From the NCBI GenBank assembly GCA_963699805.1, contig CAVOVH010000002.1, forward strand, positions 310,001-374,000: a stretch of DNA of 64,000 nt. Direction: 5' to 3'. Positions 57,310 through 64,000 of the stretch are shown here, piece after piece. A program made the position numbers and the translations under genes. This stretch comes from JAGTVG01 sp963699805 (GTDB lineage Bacteria; Bacteroidota; Bacteroidia; Cytophagales; Cyclobacteriaceae). The notes beneath the pieces were generated by a model. It was not told where the DNA came from and did not search any database. It saw nothing but the letters and a program-made list of their open reading frames with translations. Position 1 is the first letter of the stretch; the number at the start of each line of letters is the position of its first letter.

Positions 57310-57980
57310 TCCCAGAATCGTTTTAAATAACCTCCATTCACCAGGTAAACCAGCAGGAGTATGATGAAGGTGATCGCGAACAGGATCATGGAATAAGTAT
57401 TGGCTAGTCCATAATTCAATGATTCCACTTCATCGTAAATGGCAATCGATGCTACTTTTGTTTTCCCGGGAATATTGCCTCCGATCATCAGCACCACGCC
57501 GAACTCACCGACGGTATGGGCAAAGGCAAGCACGATCCCGGTGAGTAAGGAGGGCTTGATGTTGGGCAGCAACACTTTAAATAGCGTAGTTGTTTTTGAT
57601 TTCCCCAATACGTAAGCAGCATCCTTGAGAGAATCAGGAAGATTTGTAAAACCTGACTGGATCGGATGTACCATGAAGGGTAAACTATAGATGATTGAAG
57701 CCACAACAAGACCTTCAAAAGAAAAAACCAGGCGTAATCCCAGCCAATCATCAAGCCAGTTTCCAAAGGCATTCGAAGGGCTGAAAGCAACCAACAGATA
57801 AAACCCCAGCACGGTTGGAGGGAGTACCAGTGGCATGCTTACCAGGGTTTCGATTACTGGCTTGATCCTTGTTCTTGAATAAGCCAGCCAGTAGGCCAGG
57901 GGTACCGATACCATCAGCAGCAATAAAGTCGTGATTAGCGCTAATTTGAATGTCAATATAAGTGGTTCCCAGTCAATCAT
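57306..57980 (-). CDS. modB: Molybdate ABC transporter permease
   Basis: A 224-residue protein with five to six transmembrane helices. The permease loop contacting the ATPase reads DAAYVLGKSKTTTLFKVLLPNIKPSLLTG (quoted here in two parts: DAAYVLGKSKTTTLF and KVLLPNIKPSLLTG, about 141-169), the EAA motif with Gly at its centre. MPLVLPPTVLGFYLL (about 49-63) is characteristic of ModB. It is an inner-membrane subunit with a 4-base overlap with both the Mop gene upstream and modC downstream. Confidence 0.93.
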   Translation of the reverse strand: MIDWEPLILTFKLALITTLLLLMVSVPLAYWLAYSRTRIKPVIETLVSMPLVLPPTVLGFYLLVAFSPSNAFGNWLDDWLGLRLVFSFEGLVVASIIYSLPFMVHPIQSGFTNLPDSLKDAAYVLGKSKTTTLFKVLLPNIKPSLLTGIVLAFAHTVGEFGVVLMIGGNIPGKTKVASIAIYDEVESLNYGLANTYSMILFAITFIILLLVYLVNGGYLKRFWE

Positions 57981-58375
57981 TCCGCTATCATGATTTCATT
58001 GGTTTTGATCATGGCCGTAACTTCATTGCCCTCTTTCAATTTCAGCTGTTTCACTGCATTGGTTGTGATTATGGAAGTTATTTTTCCGGCGGAAGTTTCC
58101 AGTACGATTTTGCTTAAAAGTTCACCCGATTCAATGGAATGGACATGGCCTGCCAATTTATTTTGTAAGCTGATCTGATGACCCGTCCCATTCCCTATGA
58201 TCACCTCGGTTTCTTTGAATATAACATGGATGGGATTCCCAACTTTCAGGTAAGAAACCGTTTCGGGGGTGTCAATAACGATCACGGTAAAACGCGTATC
58301 ACCCACCTGGATGCATGTCAGAGACAAAGCTCCATTTACGGTTATTTCTTCTATGATGCCATTTAAAATGTTCAT
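57977..58375 (-). CDS. Molybdopterin/molybdate-binding Mop protein (two TOBE domains)
   Basis: A 132-residue protein made of two Mop/TOBE repeats (about 1-66 and 67-132). Each has the core I.GxI..I..GxxxS.V.L, as in LNGIIEEITVNGALS and LAGHVHSIESGELLSKIVLE. The second ends GNEVTAMIKTNEIMIAE, typical of molbindins. Such proteins store or buffer molybdate in the cytosol. It overlaps modA and modB by 4 bases on each side, so its synthesis is coupled to the transporter. It lacks a DNA-binding domain, so it is not ModE. Confidence 0.88.
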   Translation of the reverse strand: MNILNGIIEEITVNGALSLTCIQVGDTRFTVIVIDTPETVSYLKVGNPIHVIFKETEVIIGNGTGHQISLQNKLAGHVHSIESGELLSKIVLETSAGKITSIITTNAVKQLKLKEGNEVTAMIKTNEIMIAE

Positions 58376-59133
58376 AAATCACACACTGAATAACCGAATT
58401 TATCCAAAATTTCCTTGCCTTTTTCAGAAAACAGGAATTCGTAAAACTTTTTTGCCTGATTGGCCCATTTTTTCCTGTTTTTAAGAATAACTACCCCTTG
58501 GGCGATCGGAGTATAATATTTCGTATCCACTTCTGTCCAATTCCCTTTATCTTCAATATCAGGCGATAAAACGACCGATTTGGCTGTAAATCCTATTTCA
58601 GCAGCTTTAGAAACCACAAACTGGCTGGTTTGTGAAATACTTTCCCCAAACACCAATTTTTTTTCAACCTTTTCATAGATACCTGCGTGATCCAGAACTT
58701 CAATTGCGGCAACGCCATAAGGAGCCGTTTTGGGATTGGCCAGGGCGATATGACGGATGCTATCGCTGGCGAGGAGTTCTATGGACGGATCCAGTTCATT
58801 ATAGAGAGTCCACAGAATCAGTTTTCCATAGGCATATATTTCCGGAGCGGATAGTGTAAAACCATTCTTGTACAATTCAGTTGGATACTTCATATCGGCA
58901 GAAACAAAGATGTCATACGGGGCACCCTCCCTGATCTGTGCTGTGAGGATTCCGGAAGAACTGATGACAGTTTCACATTCAATGCCTGTATTCTCGGTAA
59001 ACACCTGAACGAGTTCTTTCATGGGGAAGTGCATATTTGCAGCCGTGGCGATCATGAGCTTTTCAGATTCTCGCTGTCTACATCCATAGCAAAGAAGGAA
59101 AAGTATAAAAACTAGAATTCCTGATTTTGCCAT
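58372..59133 (-). CDS. modA: Molybdate-binding periplasmic lipoprotein
   Basis: A 253-residue protein. The signal ends in a lipobox (LLCYGCRQ, Cys about 18), so it is membrane-anchored. It has the ModA fold: MIATAANMHFPMKELVQVF (about 27-45), SSSGILTAQIREGAPYDIFV (about 61-80; oxyanion contacts) and ALANPKTAPYGVAAIEVLD (about 129-147), all close to ModA sequence. It captures molybdate or tungstate and delivers it to ModB/ModC. It starts 12 bases downstream of the fucosidase stop and overlaps the Mop gene by 4 bases. Confidence 0.93.
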   Translation of the reverse strand: MAKSGILVFILFLLCYGCRQRESEKLMIATAANMHFPMKELVQVFTENTGIECETVISSSGILTAQIREGAPYDIFVSADMKYPTELYKNGFTLSAPEIYAYGKLILWTLYNELDPSIELLASDSIRHIALANPKTAPYGVAAIEVLDHAGIYEKVEKKLVFGESISQTSQFVVSKAAEIGFTAKSVVLSPDIEDKGNWTEVDTKYYTPIAQGVVILKNRKKWANQAKKFYEFLFSEKGKEILDKFGYSVCDL

Positions 59134-59145
59134 TGAATAAACGAT

Positions 59146-60297
59146 TTAATTGGTTTCTATTTCTGTAAGTACATATCTGCCTACTTCTTTTAAAGTATTC
59201 CGATCTTCCTGGGGAATGGAACCATCCCCTTTTGGACCAATATTTAACAGCAGGTTGGCATTGAGTTTTTCAGCTTCTTCCAACATTTTTATGACTTCAT
59301 CAGCTGATTTGTGGTTCCTGTCATCTCGGCTATCATATCCCCAGGCATGGGGTTGAAGCGTGTTGCATATTTCCCGGGGTTTATATTGGTTCTTTTCGTA
59401 AGCCATTTTTGCCACCTCAAACTGTTGTCCCACCTTCGCATTTCCACTTCTTTCAGGTGCCATAAAATCTTCCTCACCATTTGCCCCTTGTTTAAAAGAA
59501 ATTAATGCATGTGGAGACAGTCTGCGTACCAGTGCATAGGTAGTGTCAATCGGGAATAAGTCTGGCCGGCTGTAATATCCCATAATGGGATCAAACCATA
59601 TACCTGCGATGTTTGGATATTGTGTAAGCATTTCTTTTAACTGATTATGGACAAAGTTTACGTATTTTTTAAAATCCTCCTCTTTCTCATATTTATATTC
59701 AGGCTGAGGATTCCTGTATGCAGGTCTGGCATTTTCCCAGCCACTTTCCCGTGAGTAAAAATAAGGGTGCCTCCAGTCGGCGCCATAAGAATAATACAGG
59801 AATAAACCCAGCCCATTTTTTTCACAGGCTTCATAAAGTTCCTGAATCAGGTCCCTTCCGGCAGGGGATTTCCGCACATTAAAATCAGTCTCCCTGGTGT
59901 CAAAGAGGCAAAAACCATCATGATGTTTGGCTGTAATCGTGATGTACTTCATGCCGGCATCCCTGGCTAATTGGGTGATTTCATCAGCATTGAATTGATC
60001 AGCAGTAAATTCATCCCTCAGTTTGGCATACTCGGCAACGGGAATGGTATCAGTCAACTGGACCCATTCACCTTTTTCCAGCAGACTGTATAATCCATAG
60101 TGAATAAAAAGGCCAAATCCTGCATTTTCGAACCATGTTCGATTGGCCTTCCTGGGATTTTCCAGGTATTCCATTTTATAATCCTGCAGATAGGAGGGTA
60201 CCTCCTTTGATTGGTTACAGCCAATCAGAACCTCTATAATTAAAAATGAAAGAATGGCAAGCTGTATTTTATTTTTCATTTTGTTCATCTTTAACAT
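59146..60297 (-). CDS. GH29 alpha-L-fucosidase, lipoprotein
   Basis: 383 residues, or 377 from ATG 60279 (MKNKIQLAIL), which gives a better signal. The lipobox is VLIGCNQ (Cys about 27). The GH29 (alpha/beta)8 barrel begins with TWFENAGFGLFIHYGLYSL (about 54-72), followed by YITITAKHHDGFCLFDTR (about 119-136), including the conserved HH. The nucleophile Asp region is GIWFDPIMGYYSRP (about 238-251). It removes alpha-L-fucose from glycans. The C-terminal sheet domain is short, so only the catalytic barrel is present. It is a single-domain gene 12 bases upstream of modA, an unusual neighbourhood with no known functional link. Confidence 0.9.
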   Translation of the reverse strand: MLKMNKMKNKIQLAILSFLIIEVLIGCNQSKEVPSYLQDYKMEYLENPRKANRTWFENAGFGLFIHYGLYSLLEKGEWVQLTDTIPVAEYAKLRDEFTADQFNADEITQLARDAGMKYITITAKHHDGFCLFDTRETDFNVRKSPAGRDLIQELYEACEKNGLGLFLYYSYGADWRHPYFYSRESGWENARPAYRNPQPEYKYEKEEDFKKYVNFVHNQLKEMLTQYPNIAGIWFDPIMGYYSRPDLFPIDTTYALVRRLSPHALISFKQGANGEEDFMAPERSGNAKVGQQFEVAKMAYEKNQYKPREICNTLQPHAWGYDSRDDRNHKSADEVIKMLEEAEKLNANLLLNIGPKGDGSIPQEDRNTLKEVGRYVLTEIETN

Positions 60298-60349
60298 TCT
60301 GGTAAAATCACTTAGATACGAAAAAGTTATTCTTTATTGAGCGATCAAT

Positions 60350-61021
60350 TTATACTTTTTGAAGAATAACAAAAAATGAACTCATAAGCATTGATCCTTT
60401 TCTGCTTCTACCGATTTCTTGTTGATCCATATCCAGTTCTCTTGAAAGTTCAGGATCTTCTGGATACTTGTTTCGTGACTCTTCAATCACTTGTTCCAGC
60501 GGAATATAATAATCATTCCACCAGCTCTCATCCGATAGCTCAAATTGATCAATCAACTTATACCCACATGCTGGTACCTGACCAATTTTTTCAGTTTTTT
60601 CTTTATTTTCGTCATGGATTACTAAAAATCCATCAGGTTTTAATAATCGACGCCAGTTCACCAGGCTATTCCTGAAACCCAATATAAAAACGGAACCTTC
60701 AGCCCAAATAATATCGAAACTTTCATCTTTCAAATCGATATTTGAAATACTGGCATTGACAATACGTATTCTATTGGTCAATCCCGAGTCGTTTATTTTG
60801 TGTAGGAATTGATCCAGCGCTAAAGTATCAATATCTATTGCGGTAATCATTCCATCGGATAAAGTTGCCAGTTCCATGGTTGGGACACCTGTACCACATC
60901 CAATATCTAAAATCTGAGGATTATTTAATTTAGGAAGCATTTGAAAAGCCTTCCGGGTATATTTATTCAGATTTTCGCGGATCTGATCTTTTTTAAATCT
61001 GTAAAAATCCGCATGGGTCAT
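60350..61021 (-). CDS. Class I SAM-dependent methyltransferase
   Basis: A 223-residue protein with the Rossmann SAM-binding motif ILDIGCGTGVPTMELA (about 38-53), an acidic residue at the end of strand 2 (AIDID, about 61-65), then FDIIWAEGSVFILG (about 103-116) and KPDGFLVIHDE (about 127-137). This is typical of UbiE/Methyltransf_11 enzymes. The substrate is unknown. Its ATG is 1 base after the stop of the nitrilase-family gene, which implies coupled translation and a shared pathway. Confidence 0.87.
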   Translation of the reverse strand: MTHADFYRFKKDQIRENLNKYTRKAFQMLPKLNNPQILDIGCGTGVPTMELATLSDGMITAIDIDTLALDQFLHKINDSGLTNRIRIVNASISNIDLKDESFDIIWAEGSVFILGFRNSLVNWRRLLKPDGFLVIHDENKEKTEKIGQVPACGYKLIDQFELSDESWWNDYYIPLEQVIEESRNKYPEDPELSRELDMDQQEIGRSRKGSMLMSSFFVILQKV

Positions 61022-61022
61022 T

Positions 61023-61937
61023 TTATTTCAATCCTTTTTGCCAGAAATCTCCCCAGGTGGTTCCCTGGCCAGGCCTGGATTCAGGTCTGATATCAACATA
61101 CATGATCGTATCTGCATCCACCCCGTACGGGCCGTTCAAAACCTCATCGCCATCGGGATTCACGACCATGGAACAACCGATCCCTTTCCAGCCTTTCCAG
61201 GGACCATCTGTCATCCAGCCTACGTTACTGGCACTGGCGATCCAGATCCGGAATTCCCTGGCAACAGGCACGTAGGCATTTCTCCAGGTATCCCCATAAG
61301 GTTCCTTGTTATTATCATGATCAGGGGGCATGGCCCACGAGCTTGGGGAAAGGATCACATCCGCTCCCATATAAGCGAGGGCCCGGGTCAATACATGATC
61401 CCTGGCCGTGGCATCTGCACAGATCAAAAGTCCTAATCTGCCATATTCCGTATCCACCACATTCAACCGGTCACCCAGGTCGTAATAGGGGTGGCCGATA
61501 TCCAGCTCATTGATCTTCCGGTGTTTGAGAATGATCTCACCCTCCGGATTAATGATGACCGCCGCATTGTATACCTGATCATCGGCTTTTTCCGTCAATC
61601 CGGAACATACGTATACCTTGTATTTCCTGGCCATTTCGGAAAGAAAATTGGAGGTTTCTCCTCCAGGTACCGGTTGAGCTTGTTTCAAGGCAGAAGGATC
61701 TGTCCAGCCCAGGTCCATGGCTTCCGGCAGGAGTATGAATTGTGCGCCCTGCTGAACCGCTTCCCTGATCCTACCTCCGGCACGTTCGAGGTTTTTGGAT
61801 CGATTGCCGCCATTCACCTGCATTTGTACGATGGCCAGTTTAAAGTTTTTTTTCTTCATTTGTCCAAATCCAGAATTTATCATTCCTGAAATCAGAATGA
61901 CGATCGTGATCAGCAAATAGGATGGTTTAATTTGCAT
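61023..61937 (-). CDS. Carbon-nitrogen hydrolase (nitrilase superfamily), exported
   Basis: A 304-residue protein with an N-terminal hydrophobic signal/anchor (about 8-25). The catalytic triad of the nitrilase superfamily is intact: Glu in LLPEAMDLGW (about residue 72), Lys in KHRKINE (about 141) and Cys in GLLICADATARD (about 173). Members hydrolyse C-N bonds of amides, N-carbamoyl compounds or nitriles. The export signal is less common and points to a periplasmic substrate. It is coupled to the downstream methyltransferase gene. The preceding TrpF-like gene ends 122 bases upstream. Confidence 0.88.
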   Translation of the reverse strand: MQIKPSYLLITIVILISGMINSGFGQMKKKNFKLAIVQMQVNGGNRSKNLERAGGRIREAVQQGAQFILLPEAMDLGWTDPSALKQAQPVPGGETSNFLSEMARKYKVYVCSGLTEKADDQVYNAAVIINPEGEIILKHRKINELDIGHPYYDLGDRLNVVDTEYGRLGLLICADATARDHVLTRALAYMGADVILSPSSWAMPPDHDNNKEPYGDTWRNAYVPVAREFRIWIASASNVGWMTDGPWKGWKGIGCSMVVNPDGDEVLNGPYGVDADTIMYVDIRPESRPGQGTTWGDFWQKGLK

Positions 61938-62059
61938 TTTGTTAACAATTAAAAAGTAATTGATATTCGGAAATCAGAATGCCATCGTCGTTTAACAGCT
62001 CAAATTTGAATAAATATCAATGAATGGATGATAAATGACAACGAAATCAAGGTTTAATT

Positions 62060-62726
62060 TTAATGCTCCAGGGTGTTGAAAAAAGCTTCCACTTTGTTTT
62101 GATCCAGTTTCCCATCCGTTCTCACACCGTTACAAAAATCCAATCCAAAAGATCTCACGGTTTCAAGGGCCTCCCTGACATTCTGCGGATTCAGACCTCC
62201 TGCCAGGAAAACAGGTACCATGCCTGTTCCATGATCATCCTGCAGATCGGCCAATCTTGCTGCATGCCGGTCACTCTCAGGATCTTTATCTTAAGGCAGG
62301 ATTCCCGCTGTCGAGCAAGAGTGTATCTACCCTTCCGGCAATGGCCAAAGCCTGTTCTACCTCTTCTTCACCCGTCACATGGATCACCTGAACGATCTTG
62401 ATGGCCGGAAGGGCCTTTCTGATCTCCTCATAACTTCCTATTTCAAGCGTATCCACCAATTGGAGGGTATTGGTATGCACTTTCTGATGGTGACGGATGA
62501 TCGCCCCGGAAGATGTTTCACTCGTTAGCAGAAAGGTGGCTACTGGCGGGGGAACATGGCCTGCAATTTCCGCGATGAGATCATCATCGATCACACCCGG
62601 ACCACTCGGCATGGGGCCAACCAATCCCAAAGCCGAGGCGCCGGCTTCGATGGCCATCCAGGCTTCCTTTATGCTTCCAATACAGCAGATCTTTACATAA
62701 GGTTTTCTATTCATTCTATCATTCAA
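62060..62726 (-). CDS. TrpF-like (phosphoribosylanthranilate isomerase family) gene with one frameshift
   Basis: Two frames together give a TIM barrel of about 220 residues, the normal TrpF length. The N-terminal part (62726-62286) has VKICCIGS (about 10-17, with the catalytic Cys position), ALGLVGPMPSGPGVIDD and LLLDSGNP (catalytic Asp). The C-terminal part (from about 62284 down to 62060) has VPVFLAGGLNPQNV and GLDFCNGVRTDGKLD. The break is near 62284-62290 at TTAAGATAAA, where one inserted or deleted base restores ALxDKDPESDRHAARLAD. The KICCIGS/PSGPGVI form belongs, to my knowledge, to a TrpF paralogue group rather than the tryptophan enzyme, and no other trp genes are present. It could be a true pseudogene or a sequencing indel. 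It starts 11 bases after the upstream methyltransferase stop. Confidence 0.75.
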
Positions 62727-62737
62727 TCTTTCTGTTT

Positions 62738-63640
62738 TTATGAATCCTTCTTTGCCAATACAATCCTTTCCACACTGAGCAGATTCATGGAACGATGATG
62801 CGGATCGAGGTATCTTGACTTGAATTCTTTTCTGTCTATATCCTCCATGACAGGTAAATTCATGGTTGAAAGATAGGAAGCCAATTCATCCGGGTTGTAT
62901 CCGTTGATCCATATTTTTTTCAGCCTTTCCTGGAATTTTCCATCAAATTCCTCCTGTTCAGCTGCCATTTCCATATGATCGATGAAATTTTTTACAATAT
63001 AGGTGAATACTAAAAGACTTCCTTTTTTTGATTTCGAAATAAAACGCAGGACAGCATCTGCCGCTTCATGGGTGATATATTGCGTCACACCTTCCCAGAT
63101 GAATAAAGTTTTTTCATTGAGAGAAAAAAGAGGCTGCGTCAATACATCCTGCAATATTTGTGAATTAAAATCAATCGGTATGTATAAAACAGAAGATGGA
63201 AGATTTTTAAGGATACGCTTCAGGCGTTTCTTTTTAAATGCAAGAACCTCAGGGTAATCGACTTCAAAAAAAACAATATTCCTATCTGTCATTTTTCTAT
63301 AAGGCCTTGTATCCATTCCGGCACCAAGGATCACCACCTGGGATATACCTTTACCCGAAGCATCTATTAAGACATCATCAATATAGCTTGTTCTGCACAG
63401 CAAGGCACCCATTACACCCTTACCCTGCTTTTCTATCATTTTGAGCATAAAATTCCGGATGCTTCTAAATCTCATGGACTTGAAAAGAATTCTATAGGAG
63501 AATGGCATAAGCCTGGAGATCAGGGGATCGATGAAAAGTTTTTGTCGCTCAGACTGATAGCTTTCAATCGACTTGATGAATGCGGCTCCCCAGGAGGATC
63601 TGGCTACTTCTGATTTCATCTTTATATTATAATGGGCCAT
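62738..63640 (-). CDS. SAM-dependent methyltransferase, leucine-carboxyl-methyltransferase-like (TIGR00027/PF04072)
   Basis: A 300-residue protein with the family start (AFIKSIESYQSERQKLFIDP, about 20-39), the SAM-binding motif VVILGAGMDTRPYRKM (about 102-117), VFFEVDYPEVLAFKKKRL (about 122-139) and TLFIWEGVTQYI (about 176-187). This family transfers methyl groups to carboxylates or polyketide-type acids; bacterial members are mostly uncharacterised. It heads a minus-strand run that continues into the TrpF-like gene 11 bases downstream. The RND permease gene ends 62 bases upstream. Confidence 0.87.
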   Translation of the reverse strand: MAHYNIKMKSEVARSSWGAAFIKSIESYQSERQKLFIDPLISRLMPFSYRILFKSMRFRSIRNFMLKMIEKQGKGVMGALLCRTSYIDDVLIDASGKGISQVVILGAGMDTRPYRKMTDRNIVFFEVDYPEVLAFKKKRLKRILKNLPSSVLYIPIDFNSQILQDVLTQPLFSLNEKTLFIWEGVTQYITHEAADAVLRFISKSKKGSLLVFTYIVKNFIDHMEMAAEQEEFDGKFQERLKKIWINGYNPDELASYLSTMNLPVMEDIDRKEFKSRYLDPHHRSMNLLSVERIVLAKKDS

Positions 63641-63702
63641 TTATTATCAAGGCAGCATCCTGAACATCAGGGCTTCAACTAAAATGGGGAAATGGGAACA
63701 AA

Positions 63703-64000
63703 TTATCCCAGAAAATCCTCATAATTTTTTTCAAGCACATCCTTGGGCACTAATACTTTTCTCTTTTCAGCCAATCCCGCTTTTTCGAGGCCCCTTTCCG
63801 CAAGATAATAAATCACCGGGACCACGATAAGCGTTAAAAACATGGAGCTGCTGAGTCCTCCGATCAATGCCCAGGCCAGTCCGTTTTTCCATTCCGATCC
63901 GGCACCCCCCGCCAGGGCGATGGGCAAGAGACCAATGATCATGGAAATGTTGGTCATCAGGATGGGACGGAGCCTTAATTTACTGGCCGTGATCAGGGCA
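63703..64000 (-). CDS. RND efflux transporter permease, C-terminal end (partial)
   Basis: Only the last 98 codons are inside the window; the frame is open to the right edge. The sequence LRLRPILMTNISMIIGLLPI, then AWALIGGLSSSMFLTLIVVPVIYYL, is the conserved end of HAE-1-type RND pumps (AcrB-like), with the last two transmembrane helices and a basic, Leu-rich tail. It moves drugs or other compounds out using the proton gradient. Its membrane-fusion and outer-membrane partners would be outside the window. Confidence 0.92.
   Translation of the reverse strand, partial: ALITASKLRLRPILMTNISMIIGLLPIALAGGAGSEWKNGLAWALIGGLSSSMFLTLIVVPVIYYLAERGLEKAGLAEKRKVLVPKDVLEKNYEDFLG

Noticed and set aside
59134..59200. 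Molybdenum-cofactor riboswitch before modA
   Set aside because: The space between the fucosidase stop and modA is 12 bases, too short for the motif.

Overview
The window looks like a chromosomal segment of a polysaccharide-degrading member of the Bacteroidota. The evidence is a SusC/SusD pair, a second SusD remnant, periplasmic-propeller hybrid two-component sensors, many lipoproteins with Bacteroidota-style lipoboxes, ASPIC/FG-GAP secreted proteins, and a TATA-like box (TAnnTTTG) upstream of tatA. I see no tRNA, rRNA, CRISPR array, prophage or insertion sequence. Genus cannot be fixed from the sequence alone.

Layout. 1-4.8 kb: C-terminal remnant of a SusD-type lipoprotein, a strong terminator, an ASPIC/FG-GAP lipoprotein whose 5' third is broken by several frame changes, and a small lipoprotein. 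4.9-10.2 kb: a sugar-handling block, with a SIS-domain isomerase and a ROK kinase divergent from an SSS sodium/solute symporter and a GH9 glycosidase. 10.5-15.7 kb: TatA, a polysaccharide-deacetylase-like protein, a GHL6-type putative glycosidase and DoxX. 15.7-20.4 kb: a compact operon of an FG-GAP repeat protein and two secreted proteins of unknown function. 20.7-22.7 kb: small unknowns. 22.9-29.9 kb: glpF-glpK-glpD followed by a two-domain M16 peptidase. 30.2-37.6 kb: a PAS-cyclase, an FAD oxidoreductase with a short YCII-like protein, a plug-only TonB-receptor-like protein, a NagB/AgaI-type isomerase, a Tat-exported Gfo/Idh oxidoreductase and a DUF1080 (3-keto-glycoside hydrolase/lyase family) protein. 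37.7-38.9 kb: dispersed repeats around a GIY-YIG nuclease. 38.9-55.8 kb: a polysaccharide utilisation locus (beta-helix lipoprotein, a sensor kinase ending in a class III nucleotide cyclase, SusD, SusC, and a classical HTCS ending in AraC). 56.4-63.6 kb: modABC with a Mop protein behind a GH29 fucosidase, and before that two methyltransferases, a nitrilase-family amidase and a frameshifted TrpF-like gene. The window ends inside an RND efflux permease.

The most interesting part is 38.9-55.8 kb. Two paralogous periplasmic sensors flank susCD. They share propeller, Y_Y_Y, HisKA, HATPase and receiver domains but differ in output: one ends in an AraC DNA-binding domain, the other in a class III adenylate/guanylate cyclase. 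The susC and beta-helix lipoprotein genes, 10.7 kb apart, each carry a closely matching 21-bp tandem repeat upstream of the start codon. This is a strong candidate operator for the AraC-type sensor. One stimulus class may therefore drive both direct transcription and a cyclic-nucleotide signal. A second free-standing PAS-cyclase lies at 30.2 kb. Both cyclases have Gln where adenylate cyclases normally have the purine-selecting Lys.

A second theme is a family of 100-350 bp imperfect-palindrome repeats at four intergenic loci (37.7, 38.6, 40.6 and 56.0 kb), with a small GIY-YIG nuclease gene between two of them.
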